A stretch of DNA of 64,000 nt from Halorussus vallis (lineage in GTDB: Archaea > Halobacteriota > Halobacteria > Halobacteriales > Haladaptataceae). Shown in pieces: positions 43,199 to 52,286 of the stretch. The notes beneath the pieces were generated by a model, which saw only the letters and a list, made by a program, of their open reading frames with translations, searched no databases and was not told where the DNA came from. The stretch covers positions 62,001 through 126,000 of the forward strand of contig NZ_CP100002.1 of NCBI RefSeq assembly GCF_024138165.1, in the 5' to 3' direction. Numbering within the stretch: the first letter of the stretch is position 1; each line of letters starts with the position of its first letter. The translations under genes were made by a program, and so were the position numbers.

Positions 43199-44824
43199 AT
43201 GGCTTCCGATACGGAGTTCTCGCGGGCTGAAACGAAAAACCCAAACTCATCAGAGGTGGAAACTAAGAGCGGATCATCTGCGTCGTCTGCTACTTCGGCG
43301 GGCAAGTCGCGACGGTCTGTTCTAAAGGGAATCGCCGCCGCGGGGCTGGCCGCCCCGCTGGCGAGCGTGAACGCGAGCGCGCGCTCGCCCAGCGACTACG
43401 ACGACCGGTTCGGCACCATCATCGACGTCACCGACGTCGGCGCTGACCCCGGCGGCGACGAACCTATTACGGGCGTGCTGAACGACCACGCCGACGACGA
43501 CACGCTACTGTACTTCCCCGAGGGCCGCTACTACGTCGACCGGCAGTTCCGGTTCACCGGCTTCGACAACTTCGGGATGGTCGGTGACGGCGCGACGCTC
43601 GTGCCCGCCGACTACTGGGATTACCGCGACGAGGGCGGCAACTGGCGGATGTTCCGCCTCGGCATCTACTACAACCCCGGTCGCGACCTGCTCTTCGAGG
43701 GGTTCACCGTCGACCAGACCGCCGACGACACCGGCCTGCGCGTCATCGAGGCCGACATCGCCGACGGACTGGAGGTCCGCGACGTGAACATCGTCGGCCA
43801 GCACGACAGCGGCGTGATGGGACCGGGGCGATTCTGCGTCAACGACGCCGACGGCTCCGGCATCGTCGAGAACTTCAGCGCCTCCGACGGCGGCGCGTGG
43901 GTCCACAACACGCCCAACGACGGCGAGCGCTGGCGCGGCCCGACCGGCATCCTCTGCAACAAGTACAATCGCGGCCAGATCACCTTCAAGAACTGCTCGC
44001 TCGGCGGGTTCCCAGATAACGGCCTCTACGCGGTCAGCGACGGCGGACAGGTCCGCGTCGAGGGCGGCCACTACAAGAACAGCCAGGCCGCCAGCATCCG
44101 CCTCGGCGGTCCCAAGAGCTACGTCTCGGGCGCGACCGTCGAGGTCGACGACGGCGGTCAGTACGACACGAACCAGGTCGGCATCCGACTCGACGAAGGC
44201 GACCTCCGGGTGTACGCCACCGACATCACCCTGACTCAGCCGAACGGCGCCGCCATCCGCACGATTCACCCCGACAACGTCCTCATCGACCGGACCGACA
44301 TCGTCGTCCGCGGCGACGACGTCAATCACGGAATCCGCATCGGTTCCAACACCGGGGCCGTCACCATCGACGAGTGCGCCATCGACTTCGACACCGCCGG
44401 CGGCGCAGCCATCCGCATCTCGGACGCCGGGGACAACCCAGAGCGCGTCCTCATCGAGCAGACGAAGATCCACGGCGACGCGGGACACGAGTCCAACCGC
44501 GCGGGCATCTGGAGCAACCGCGACAACGTGAAGTACCGCGCGGTCAACGTCCGCCAGACCGGGTCGAGCCTGCGTCGCGCGCTCGTCAACGACGGCGACG
44601 ACGCGCTCATCTACGACTGCACCTTCGTCGGCAGCGACACCGCGGTCTACAACATCGGCAACGACGCCTGGATCGAGTCGATCCGCGCCTACACGAACAA
44701 CGGCAACGAGGCCGTCCGCCTCGTCGACGGCAGCGACATCGTCGTCAAGAAGAGCACCGTCGAGAACGGCATCGAACTCGACGGCGTCGACAGCTACCGG
44801 GCCTGGGGCAACGAGTACCCCTGA
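43199..44824 (+). CDS. Tat-exported right-handed beta-helix protein
   Basis: A 541-residue exported protein. After a Ser-rich, polar N-terminus comes a Tat signal (SRRSVLKGIAAAGLAAPLAS, about residues 38-57). The mature part starts with a pectin-lyase-like opening (IIDVTDVGADPGGDEPITGVL, split as IIDVTDVGADPG) and continues with short beta-helix coils with regular Asn/Gly/Asp turns to the C-terminus. Such proteins bind or cleave polysaccharides; no catalytic set is recognised. Two TATA-like elements (about 43107 and 43134) lie upstream, giving a leader of about 35-60 nt. Its place next to glycan genes suggests extracellular polysaccharide handling. Confidence 0.85.
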   Translation: MASDTEFSRAETKNPNSSEVETKSGSSASSATSAGKSRRSVLKGIAAAGLAAPLASVNASARSPSDYDDRFGTIIDVTDVGADPGGDEPITGVLNDHADDDTLLYFPEGRYYVDRQFRFTGFDNFGMVGDGATLVPADYWDYRDEGGNWRMFRLGIYYNPGRDLLFEGFTVDQTADDTGLRVIEADIADGLEVRDVNIVGQHDSGVMGPGRFCVNDADGSGIVENFSASDGGAWVHNTPNDGERWRGPTGILCNKYNRGQITFKNCSLGGFPDNGLYAVSDGGQVRVEGGHYKNSQAASIRLGGPKSYVSGATVEVDDGGQYDTNQVGIRLDEGDLRVYATDITLTQPNGAAIRTIHPDNVLIDRTDIVVRGDDVNHGIRIGSNTGAVTIDECAIDFDTAGGAAIRISDAGDNPERVLIEQTKIHGDAGHESNRAGIWSNRDNVKYRAVNVRQTGSSLRRALVNDGDDALIYDCTFVGSDTAVYNIGNDAWIESIRAYTNNGNEAVRLVDGSDIVVKKSTVENGIELDGVDSYRAWGNEYP

Positions 44825-44865
44825 CGGACGACGCCGCGAGTTCCCGCCCTCTCACGGGGAGCGTT

Positions 44866-44901
44866 CGCGCGAGGGCGACGCGACCGCGTCGCCCTCGCGC
44901 G
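44866..44901. terminator. Perfect 16-bp hairpin after the beta-helix gene
   Basis: Arms 44866-44881 and 44886-44901 are exact complements, loop GACC. It starts 42 nt after the stop of the beta-helix gene and is the most likely 3' boundary of that transcript. No T-tract follows. The rest of the gap to 45132 has only the sulfatase promoter. Confidence 0.6.
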
Positions 44902-45132
44902 GCGGAAACCGTCCCCGGGAACCGCCCGTTCGAATCGAACCGCCGAAGCGAACGCCACGAAGCCAGACGAGACCCGCGAGCGACTCGCCGCGAACTCATC
45001 TCTCTTCTCGGCCGACCGACGTTACGACCGCCGTAGCGCGACGCGTTCGAACCGACGGAGCCGCCTTAACTGTCCCGTTAGGCCGCTTATCCTGCGTATA
45101 ATAAGATGCCCGCGAGGCCAAGCCACCTCCAC

Positions 45133-46494
45133 ATGACCGACCGTTCAGTCGTCCTGATAACCGTCGACTGTCTGCGGAGCGACCACGTCGGCTGTTACGG
45201 CTACGACCGACCGACCACGCCCAACGTCGACGCGTTCGCCGAAGACGCGACCCTGTTCGAGCGGAGTTTCTCGAACGGTCCCGGCACGCGCTGGGCGCTC
45301 CAGACCATCCACGCCGGGGTGTGGCCCGACCAGATAGACGGCCTGGGCATCCCCGAACAGCGCGGCGTCGCGCTCGCCGAGCACTTCAAGGAGGCCGGCT
45401 ACGCCACCGGCGGCTTCGGCAAGAACGGCTTTCTCACCCGGGACTATAACTACCACAAGGCGTTCGACACCTACTACGGCGTCCGGGAGTTCAAAGACCA
45501 CCCACTCAAGCGCACCGGGGTCGCCATCGACGACAAACTCAAGAGCGACTTCCTGCGCGAGAAGGTGCTCTCGCCGATGCACGACCTGCTCAAGAAGGCC
45601 CAGTCGAGCGAAGACGGCCAGTACCGGCCCCACACCACCGACGAGGAGGTCTGCGGCCACGCGCTCGACTGGATTCGCCGGAAGAAGGCGAGCGACGAAC
45701 CGTACTTCGCGTGGGTCCACCTGATGGACGCCCACACGCCCTACGGTCGGTACGACAAGCATCTGGAGGCGCTCCGGGGCGACACCGACGTCGAACACGT
45801 CATCGACCCCCACGGCGTCGTGAACCGGGGCGACCCCGAGATTCAGCCGAAAGTGCGGGACGCCTACGACGCGGGCATCCGGAGCGCCGACGAGCAAATC
45901 GGCCGCCTGCTCGCGGCCGTGAGCGACGACGCGACCGTGGCCATCACCGGCGACCACGGCGAGGAGTTCGGCCGGTACAAGGGCTTCCACCAGGCGTCGC
46001 TGTACAGCAGCATGACCCGGGTCCCGCTGGTCGTCCGCGGACCGGACTTCGACGCCGAACGGGTCGACGCGTATCCGGTCCAGCACCTCGACATCCCGCC
46101 GACGCTGCTGGCGGCGGCGGGCGGGTCGCCCCCGAACCACTGGGTCGGCGACGCGCTCCAGGACCCCGACCGCGGCAGCGACGCCCCCATCCACTTCAGC
46201 CTCACCGACCCCGACCCCGAGCAGGGGGTGCGGGTCGGCGAGTGGAAGTACATCCGCTACGAGGACACCGGCCGCGAGGAACTCTACCGGGGGAGCTACG
46301 ACGAACCCGACGACGAGAACCTCGCCGACGAGCGCCCCGAGAAACTGGCCGAACTCCGCGAACTGGCCGCCGACCACGCCGAGTGGATGGCGAAAAAGCG
46401 GGTCGGCGAGGCGACCGCGGGGCTCGAAGAGGGCAAGGACGACCTCTCGAACGCGGTCCGGAACAACCTCGAAGAACTGGGCTACATCGAGTAG
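45133..46494 (+). CDS. Sulfatase-like hydrolase/transferase (alkaline phosphatase superfamily)
   Basis: A 453-residue cytoplasmic-type member of the sulfatase family. The metal-binding VLITVDCLRSDHVGCYGY is at the N-terminus and the second metal site is VAITGDHGEEFG, with HQASLYSSMTRVPLVV after it. The nucleophile segment reads FSNGPGTRWALQTIHAG; the C/S-x-P-x-R sulfatase motif is not matched, so formylglycine formation is unlikely and Thr may serve instead, as in phosphotransferases of the superfamily. The ATG at 45133 is preferred over 45106, because TATAAT at 45096-45101 is too close to the latter. No signal peptide. It may modify glycan or lipid groups. Confidence 0.82.
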   Translation: MTDRSVVLITVDCLRSDHVGCYGYDRPTTPNVDAFAEDATLFERSFSNGPGTRWALQTIHAGVWPDQIDGLGIPEQRGVALAEHFKEAGYATGGFGKNGFLTRDYNYHKAFDTYYGVREFKDHPLKRTGVAIDDKLKSDFLREKVLSPMHDLLKKAQSSEDGQYRPHTTDEEVCGHALDWIRRKKASDEPYFAWVHLMDAHTPYGRYDKHLEALRGDTDVEHVIDPHGVVNRGDPEIQPKVRDAYDAGIRSADEQIGRLLAAVSDDATVAITGDHGEEFGRYKGFHQASLYSSMTRVPLVVRGPDFDAERVDAYPVQHLDIPPTLLAAAGGSPPNHWVGDALQDPDRGSDAPIHFSLTDPDPEQGVRVGEWKYIRYEDTGREELYRGSYDEPDDENLADERPEKLAELRELAADHAEWMAKKRVGEATAGLEEGKDDLSNAVRNNLEELGYIE

Positions 46495-46558
46495 CGCGGC
46501 TGTCGCGCGCCTGCCGGTCCTCGACCCCCGGTCGCAAAAAAACGTCTCCGCGTCCGCC

Positions 46559-46942
46559 CTACTCCCCCGCCAGCGGCGATACCGCGTCCATCTCCTCCCC
46601 TACGGCGACCGCGCCACGCTCGTAGTCGTACTCGACCACGCCCGTGTCGGCCAGTTTCGGCAGGTGGACGTGGTGTAGCGAAACCTGGACTCGGCGGACG
46701 ACGTCGTCCGGCGGGTCGGCGGCGGTCGCGACCGCTTCCCTCGCGGCGACGGCGCGGGCGAGCGTTTCGACGTCGAGCGGCGTCGGACGGTCGAGCAGAA
46801 TCGAGAGGACGTGACGCCGACGGGAGTCGGCGAGCGCCTCGAACAGCACGTCGAGCGAAGCCGCCTCCTCCGCCGTTCGGAGGAGTTCGAACACCGCCTG
46901 TTCTCCGATCGCATCTCCGTCCTTCCCCAAGATTGTAACCAC
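46559..46942 (-). CDS. DUF7344-type winged-helix protein
   Basis: A 127-residue haloarchaeal small HTH protein. The region ASLDVLFEALADSRRRHVLSIL is the conserved helix pair of this group, and HHVHLPKLADTGVVEYDYERG is the wing. The start is a GTG at 46942, 29 nt after a TATA-like GGTTATGCG. No ligand domain is present. Likely a transcription regulator; targets are unknown. It is divergent from the multi-domain Bat-like regulator at 47199. Confidence 0.82.
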   Translation of the reverse strand: MVTILGKDGDAIGEQAVFELLRTAEEAASLDVLFEALADSRRRHVLSILLDRPTPLDVETLARAVAAREAVATAADPPDDVVRRVQVSLHHVHLPKLADTGVVEYDYERGAVAVGEEMDAVSPLAGE

Positions 46943-47198
46943 CGGCCTAGGTGAGCGTCGCGAACCGCATAACCGGAGTACCCAACATGTGTGGTACGAC
47001 CGCCGCCGGGTGCTCGGAGCGTCGACTTCGAGACGCCCGACAGGCGTCTCGGGCGTCTAATCCGGCGTTCTCGGTGGAGTTCGACGCTCCCGAAGGCGCA
47101 TCCAATTCGGAAGCGGTCGGTGAGGTGTCGCGGCGCACTCGTGGGCCACCGACTTCCGTTGGCGGAAGGTTCATCGCCATCCCCGTTCTGCCACCGGT

Positions 47199-49079
47199 AT
47201 GGATTCGCGGAGCGTCCTGGAGGAGACGCTGGACGTGGTCGAGCGAATCGGTTCGACCGGCGAACCGCTCACGACCGGAGAAGTGGCCGCCGAACTGGCC
47301 TGCACGCGCCGGGCGACGTACGACCGCCTCAAACGACTGGCCGAGCGCGGCGACCTCGAAACGAAGAAGGTCGGCGCTCGCGGCCGAGTGTGGTGGCGAC
47401 CGGTCGTCGAATCGACGGTCGACGCGCCAGACGCGACCGATGCGACCGACGAAACGGGCGCGACTTCGACGTCGGACCGCGACGAGGAGGAAACGCGATT
47501 TCGCGCGGTGTTCGAGGAGGCGTTCGACGCCATGCTCGTCGCCGACGACGACGGCGAGTACGTCGACGTCAACCCGGCCGCCTGCGACCTGTTCGGCCTG
47601 GAGCGCGAGGACTTGCTAGGACGGACCATCGCGGAGTTCGCCGCCGACGGCTACGACTTCGAGGTGGCCTGGGAGTCGTTCAGGGCGGGCGAGCAGGTCC
47701 ACGGGACCTTCCCCCTGCGGCGGGCCGATGGGACCGAACGCGTCGTCGAGTACGCCGCGACCCCGGACGTGCTCCCCGGCCGGCATCTCTCGGTGGTCAG
47801 GGACATCACCGAACGAGAGCGCCACCGCCGGGAAGTCGAGCGCCAGCGCGAACAGTTGACGGTGCTCGACCACCTCAACCGGGTCGTCCGCGAGATCACC
47901 GACGCGGTCGTCGACCAGTCGACCCGCGCAGAGATAGAGCGGACCGTGGTGGAGGCGCTGGCGGCCTCCGACTCCTACTCGTTCGCCTGGATAGCCGACG
48001 TGGACCCCAAGACCGAGACGATTCGACCGCGGGCCGAGGCGGGCGTCGAGGGCTACGCCGACGACGAGTTGGTCACGGCCGACCCCGACGACCCGCGGGG
48101 GTGCGGGCCGGGCGGCGAAGCGATTCGGACCGGCGAGGTGCGGGTCGTCGACGACGCGTTCGACGACCCCGAGTTCGCCCCGTGGCGCGACCGCGCCGAC
48201 GAGTACGGCTTCCGGTCGGTCGCGGCCATCCCGGTCGTCTTCGAGGGTATCACCTACGGCTTGCTGTGCGTCTACGCCGACCGCCCGGCCGCCTTCGACA
48301 GCGAGGAGCGCGAGGTCGTCTCGGTGCTCGGGGAAGTCGTCGGCCATGCCATCGCCGCCGTCGAGCGCAAACAGGCGCTGATGAGCGACGACGTCGTGGA
48401 GGTCGAGTTCCGGGTCCGCGACGTGTTCGACCCGGTCGGAATCGCCGCCGACGCGGACGACACCGACGCCGCCGAACTCTCCCCGCCCTTCGACGGGTCG
48501 ATGACGCTCGACCGGACGGTTCCGGTCGGCGACGAGGTCTACCTCGAATACGGCACCGCCACCGGCGAGATGCGGGCGGTGCTCGACGCGTTGGTCGAGC
48601 GACTCGACCACTGGACCGACCTGACCTTCCTCGACGAAGCGGGCGGCGAAACCGCCTTCGAACTCCGACTCGCCGAACCGTCGGTCGTCTCGGCCATCGC
48701 GTCCCACGGCGGGTCGGTCGAGCGGACGGTCGTCGGCGACGGCGACTTCGAGGTGACGGTCGAACTCCCGCCCAGCGTGGACGTTCGCCACGTCGCCGAC
48801 GCGGTCGAGTCGGTGTACCCCCACGTCGAACTGCTGACACGGCGACGGGTATCCCGCACCGCGTCGGGCCCCGAGCGACACCGCGAATTCGAGTTGGGCG
48901 ACCTGACCGAACGCCAGCGGAGTGCGCTGGAGGTGGCCTATCGGACTGGGTACTTCGAGTGGCCGCGCCGCAGTTCCGGCGAGGAGGTCGCCGACTCGCT
49001 CGGCGTCAGCTCTTCGACGTTCCACCAGCACGTCCGGCGGGCCGAGCAGCGCCTGTTGGCGGCGCTGTTCGACGAGTGA
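47199..49079 (+). CDS. Bat-like PAS-GAF-HTH_10 transcription regulator
   Basis: A 626-residue sensor-regulator. Domains in order: an N-terminal winged helix (1-65; TTGEVAAELACTRRATYDRL), PAS (about 95-210; AVFEEAFDAMLVADDDGEYV, SVVRDITERERHR), GAF (about 235-395; VVEALAASDSYSFAWIADVD, GITYGLLCVYADRPAAFD), a BAT sensing region (about 400-560) and the HTH_10 domain (570-626; LTERQRSALEVAYRTGYFEW, SLGVSSSTFHQHVRRAEQRL). This is the architecture of the haloarchaeal bacterio-opsin activator family, with an additional DNA-binding-like domain at the N-terminus. Signals are probably redox or light linked; targets are unknown. It ends one base before the stop of a converging stress-protein gene. Confidence 0.88.
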   Translation: MDSRSVLEETLDVVERIGSTGEPLTTGEVAAELACTRRATYDRLKRLAERGDLETKKVGARGRVWWRPVVESTVDAPDATDATDETGATSTSDRDEEETRFRAVFEEAFDAMLVADDDGEYVDVNPAACDLFGLEREDLLGRTIAEFAADGYDFEVAWESFRAGEQVHGTFPLRRADGTERVVEYAATPDVLPGRHLSVVRDITERERHRREVERQREQLTVLDHLNRVVREITDAVVDQSTRAEIERTVVEALAASDSYSFAWIADVDPKTETIRPRAEAGVEGYADDELVTADPDDPRGCGPGGEAIRTGEVRVVDDAFDDPEFAPWRDRADEYGFRSVAAIPVVFEGITYGLLCVYADRPAAFDSEEREVVSVLGEVVGHAIAAVERKQALMSDDVVEVEFRVRDVFDPVGIAADADDTDAAELSPPFDGSMTLDRTVPVGDEVYLEYGTATGEMRAVLDALVERLDHWTDLTFLDEAGGETAFELRLAEPSVVSAIASHGGSVERTVVGDGDFEVTVELPPSVDVRHVADAVESVYPHVELLTRRRVSRTASGPERHREFELGDLTERQRSALEVAYRTGYFEWPRRSSGEEVADSLGVSSSTFHQHVRRAEQRLLAALFDE

Positions 49080-49080
49080 G

Positions 49081-50010
49081 TCACTCGCCCGCACGCGGCG
49101 CCTGAATCACGGCGACCGGGACCGTCGAGGAGTGCAGCACCTTCGCCAGCGGCGTCTCGAAGATGTAGCGTCTGACCCCGCCGCGGTCGCGCGCGCCGGC
49201 CACGACCAGGTCGACCTGGTTCTCCTCGCTGTACTCCCGAATCGCCCGGTAGAAGGGGCCGAACCCGAGCACCGAGGAGACGCTCGCGCCGCGGTCGGCC
49301 GCGATCTCGCGGGCCTCGTCGAACAGTTCCTCGGCCCGGCGCTCGTGCTTCTCGAACCAGTCGCCGACGTGGGTCGAGTCGTCGTCCCAGTTCAGCGCGA
49401 GGCTCTCGTCGGACTGGGTGTCGACGTACATCACCGTTATCTCCTCGTCGGCGAACGTCTCGCAGGCGTACTCCAGCGCGCGCCTGGCGGTGTCGGTGCC
49501 GTTGTACGGGACGAGGATGCGCCGCGGGTTCGACTCGCCGGCGTCGCGGTCGCGGTGGAGTCGCGGTTGCATGTCGGTCCGGACGATGGCGACCGGAACC
49601 GAGGAGGTCCGGAGGAGTCGCTCGGCGACGTCGCCCATCAGCAGGTCGACGGCGCGCCGCCTGACGTGGCCGCCCATCACGACCAGGTCGAAGTCGCCGT
49701 CCTCGTAGCGGTCGATTATCGCCCGGTGGACTCGGCCCATCGCGAGCGCCGGGGTCACCGAGACGCCGTACTCGTCGGCGATGCCTCGGGCCGTCTCGAA
49801 GACGGTGTCGGCGTACCCGATGCGGTCGGTGACCCAGTCCTCGTACTGGTTGGGGGTGTTGCCCCACCCGATGGAGGCGGTGTCGTCGGTGAGCGAGTCG
49901 ACGACGTACAGGACCGTCACGTCGGCGTCGGGGAACGTCGCGCAGACGTACTCCAGGGCTCGCTTCGACCGCGGTGACTCGTTGAACGGGACCAGAATTC
50001 GGCGGGTCAT
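49081..50010 (-). CDS. Tandem universal stress protein (two UspA domains)
   Basis: A 309-residue protein of two UspA domains. Domain 1 (about 1-145) starts RRILVPFNESPRSKRALEY and ends with VVMGGHVRRRAVDLLMGDVA; domain 2 (about 160-305) starts RRILVPYNGTDTARRALEY and ends VVAGARDRGGVRRYIFETPL. The nucleotide-binding GxxGxRxxxxxxxxGS motifs are degenerate. Cytoplasmic. A TATA-like TTTTATC is about 27 nt before the ATG at 50010. Likely stress tolerance. Confidence 0.92.
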   Translation of the reverse strand: MTRRILVPFNESPRSKRALEYVCATFPDADVTVLYVVDSLTDDTASIGWGNTPNQYEDWVTDRIGYADTVFETARGIADEYGVSVTPALAMGRVHRAIIDRYEDGDFDLVVMGGHVRRRAVDLLMGDVAERLLRTSSVPVAIVRTDMQPRLHRDRDAGESNPRRILVPYNGTDTARRALEYACETFADEEITVMYVDTQSDESLALNWDDDSTHVGDWFEKHERRAEELFDEAREIAADRGASVSSVLGFGPFYRAIREYSEENQVDLVVAGARDRGGVRRYIFETPLAKVLHSSTVPVAVIQAPRAGE

Positions 50011-50199
50011 ACCCGGAGCACGCCGCGTTCGTAGATAAAAAACGGGGCTGTCTGTCAGTTCCACGAGACGGTCGGCGCGGTCGGGGCGGCCGACGGCCGC
50101 CCCGACCCGGAACGCGGTGGCGCGGTGCGGACTCGCCGACGGGACAGAGGACCACCCACGGGACGACCGGGCTCGCATGATATTAGGAAACGGCAAAGG

Positions 50200-50250
50200 T
50201 CGACTCGGCCCGCGTGACCGCGATTTTCGCGGTCACGCGGGCCGAGTCGA
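50200..50250. repeat. Perfect 24-bp inverted repeat, loop TTT
   Basis: Arms 50200-50223 and 50227-50250 are exact complements around TTT, the longest such structure seen in the window. It lies between the divergent UspA gene (start 50010) and DUF1616 gene (start 50368), in a 357-bp gap that otherwise holds only the two promoters (TATA-like GATAATAAAC near 50337 for the latter). Confidence 0.9.
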
Positions 50251-50367
50251 TGGTCGGTCGGAGGCGGCGTCGCGGCCGCGAAACGGCCGGATAACGCGGC
50301 GGCGGGGCGGCGGCCGCGACCTTAGACGGCCGATAATAAACCTCCCCGACCCCGTAGCGCCGCGCAC

Positions 50368-51354
50368 ATGGAACGACACGACTGGTGGTTTCTCGATCTC
50401 ATGGCGGTCCTCGCCTACGCGGGGGTCGCCGCGTTCGCCATTCGGGGCGGCGTCGAGGGCCTCGCCCGCGTCGCGCTGGTGGTGCCGTTCGTCGTCTTCG
50501 TCCCCGGCTACGCGCTCGTCGCGGCCGTCTATCCGCGCCGGAGCGACCCGACGGCGGTGCCCCACTTCGACGACGAGGCCCCACCGCCGGACCGCTACGC
50601 GGTCGGCGGCGTCGAGCGGTTCGCGCTCTCGGTCGTGGTGAGCGTCGCCGTGGTCCCGATGGTCGCGGCGGTCGCCAACTTCACGCCGTGGGGTATCACG
50701 CTGTTCGCGGTGCTGGCCGGCGTCTGTATCGCGACGGCGGTGTTCACGCTCGCGGCCGCGGTCGCCCGACTGCTCGCGACGCCCGAAGAGCGGTTCGCGA
50801 TCTCGCCGTGGTCGCTCGGCCGAATCGGGACGGTGCTGTTCGGCCCGCGCCGCGACGACGGGACGACCGTGCGCGCGCTCAACGTCCTGCTGGTCGTCTC
50901 GATGCTGTTGGTGGTCGCCAGCGCGGGCTACGCCGCGACTCAGGAACCCAAGACCGACCAGTTCACCGAACTCTACTTGGTCAGCGACGACGGCGGCAAG
51001 AAGGGGTCGCCGCCGTCCTACGACGGGACGCTGCAGCGGGGCCAGTCCCAATCGTACACCGTGGCCATCGAGAACCGCGAGGGCGAGCAGACGCACTACA
51101 CCGTGGTGATTCAGCTCCAGCGAATCGAGACCACCGACTCCGGCGTGCGGGTGAAGTCGGCCGACCGACTCGGTACGTTCGAGAAGACGGTCGGGAACCG
51201 CGAGACGTACAACCACACCCACGAGGTTACGCCGACCGCCGCGGGCGAGAACCTCCGTATCGCTTACCTGCTCTACAAGGGCGACCCGCCGAAGAACCCG
51301 ACGACGGAGAACGCCTACCGGGTCCTGGACATGCCGGTCAACGTCTCCGGGTGA
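50368..51354 (+). CDS. DUF1616-family membrane protein
   Basis: A 328-residue protein. Four or five membrane helices are predicted in the first 200 residues (DLMAVLAYAGVAAFAIRGG, VALVVPFVVFVPGYALVAAV, ALSVVVSVAVVPMVAAVA, GITLFAVLAGVCIATAVFTL, ALNVLLVVSMLLVVASAGYA). An extracellular beta-rich domain follows with FTELYLVSDDGGKKGSPPSY and QSYTVAIENREGEQTHYTVV, the DUF1616 hallmark. Leaderless start: GATAATAAAC about 31 nt upstream of the ATG. It is followed two bases later by a membrane hydrolase gene, forming an operon. DUF1616 genes often sit in archaeal surface-glycan clusters. Confidence 0.9.
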   Translation: MERHDWWFLDLMAVLAYAGVAAFAIRGGVEGLARVALVVPFVVFVPGYALVAAVYPRRSDPTAVPHFDDEAPPPDRYAVGGVERFALSVVVSVAVVPMVAAVANFTPWGITLFAVLAGVCIATAVFTLAAAVARLLATPEERFAISPWSLGRIGTVLFGPRRDDGTTVRALNVLLVVSMLLVVASAGYAATQEPKTDQFTELYLVSDDGGKKGSPPSYDGTLQRGQSQSYTVAIENREGEQTHYTVVIQLQRIETTDSGVRVKSADRLGTFEKTVGNRETYNHTHEVTPTAAGENLRIAYLLYKGDPPKNPTTENAYRVLDMPVNVSG

Positions 51355-51356
51355 CC

Positions 51357-51944
51357 ATGTTCCCCTGGGAACACGTCGCCTTCGGCTACCTGTGCTACTC
51401 GGTGCTCGCCCACCTGCTCGGACGGACGCCCAGCGACGGCGCCGCGGTCGCGGTGGTGGTCGCCACGCTCGGCCCGGACGTGGTCGACAAGACGCTCTCG
51501 TGGGTCCTCAACGTCTTCCCGCAGGGCTACTCGGTCGCCCACTCGGTGTTCACCGCGGTCGGCCTCACCGCCCTCGTCATCGTGGCCGCTGAGCGTCGCG
51601 ACCGCCCGCTGACAGGCGTCGCGTTCGGCGTCGCCTACCTCTCGCACCTCGTCGGCGACGTGGTCTACCCCGTCGCGTTCGGCGACCCGATACGGTTCGA
51701 GAAGGTGCTGTGGCCGCTGGTGAAACTTCCGGCCTACGAGCGGGAGGTCAGCGCCCTCGAGCGGTTCCTCTACTACACCGACCGCTACCTCGAACAGTTG
51801 GTCGCGCTGGAACCGGACCCGTTCCTCCTCGGGGAGTTCGGGTTCCTGTTCGCGGCGTTCGCGCTGTGGGTCTACGACGGCGCGCCCGGTCTGGCGGGCC
51901 TGTGGACGCTGGTCGCACCGGACCCCGACGAGCGGGCCGCGTAG
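51357..51944 (+). CDS. Membrane-bound metal-dependent hydrolase (YdjM/DUF457-like)
   Basis: A 195-residue integral membrane protein with four helices and metal-binding residues conserved in this family: FPWEHVAFGYL (Glu, His), TLGPDVVDK (Asp), GYSVAHSVF (His) and LSHLVGDVV (His, Asp). Start at 51357, two bases after the previous stop, so translationally linked to the DUF1616 gene. The substrate is unknown. A long hairpin lies 22 bases after its stop. Confidence 0.85.
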   Translation: MFPWEHVAFGYLCYSVLAHLLGRTPSDGAAVAVVVATLGPDVVDKTLSWVLNVFPQGYSVAHSVFTAVGLTALVIVAAERRDRPLTGVAFGVAYLSHLVGDVVYPVAFGDPIRFEKVLWPLVKLPAYEREVSALERFLYYTDRYLEQLVALEPDPFLLGEFGFLFAAFALWVYDGAPGLAGLWTLVAPDPDERAA

Positions 51945-51966
51945 CCAAAGAGACGAGAATTTCGGA

Positions 51967-52005
51967 TGCGGCGGCCCGCGGCGCATCGCGCCGCGGGCCG
52001 CCGCA
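51967..52005. terminator. Perfect 18-bp hairpin after the hydrolase gene, loop ATC
   Basis: Arms 51967-51984 and 51988-52005 are exact complements with a three-base loop. It starts 22 nt after the stop codon of the DUF1616-hydrolase operon and lies 46 nt before the first repeat unit at 52052, so it would keep operon transcription from entering the repeat array. Confidence 0.65.
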
Positions 52006-52051
52006 CGAACGAACGCGGTCGACCGAGCGAGTCGGTCGGACCACCGACCGT

Positions 52052-52125
52052 CCTTTAAGTGATTCTGGCGACAACGGAGAGATATAGACGAGGTGTGGCC
52101 GCCGAACCGGCCACACCGAACTTTT
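52052..52125 (+). ncRNA. Repeat unit 1: putative tiny RNA gene (TATA box, conserved block, hairpin, T-tract)
   Basis: Starts with the TATA-like CCTTTAAGT (52052-52060) and the conserved block GGCGACAACGGAGAGATATA with GACG, then a hairpin with perfect 10-bp arms 52092-52101 and 52108-52117, then CTTTT. Assuming transcription about 25 nt after the box, the RNA would begin near 52081 and end in the T-tract, about 45 nt. A further GAGTCGC follows at 52147-52153. Unit boundaries are those of the shared sequence. Confidence 0.5.
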
Positions 52126-52212
52126 CGCGTCGGTACTCGTTTCGTCGAGTCGCAGGTATTACCGGAACCGTCTCGTCGCCGGGCGTTCACGTGGTCTGTG
52201 ACCGCGCGATTT

Positions 52213-52286
52213 CCTTTAAGTCGTTCTAGCGACAACGGAGAGATATAGACGGGATGCGCCCGGTGCGCCAGGTGCACCGAATTTCT
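52213..52286 (+). ncRNA. Repeat unit 2: putative tiny RNA gene
   Basis: Same layout as unit 1, 161 bp downstream. Box CCTTTAAGT at 52213-52221 and the same conserved block with two changes. The hairpin (52255-52263 with 52268-52276) has one G-T pair and one C-A mismatch, making it the weakest of the five. The T-tract is interrupted (ATTTCT). The downstream box reads GAGTAGC at 52305. Confidence 0.45.

Noticed and set aside
44926-44960. tRNA-like TTCGAATC segment
   Set aside because: No acceptor or anticodon stems could be drawn around it; no tRNA gene was found anywhere in the window.
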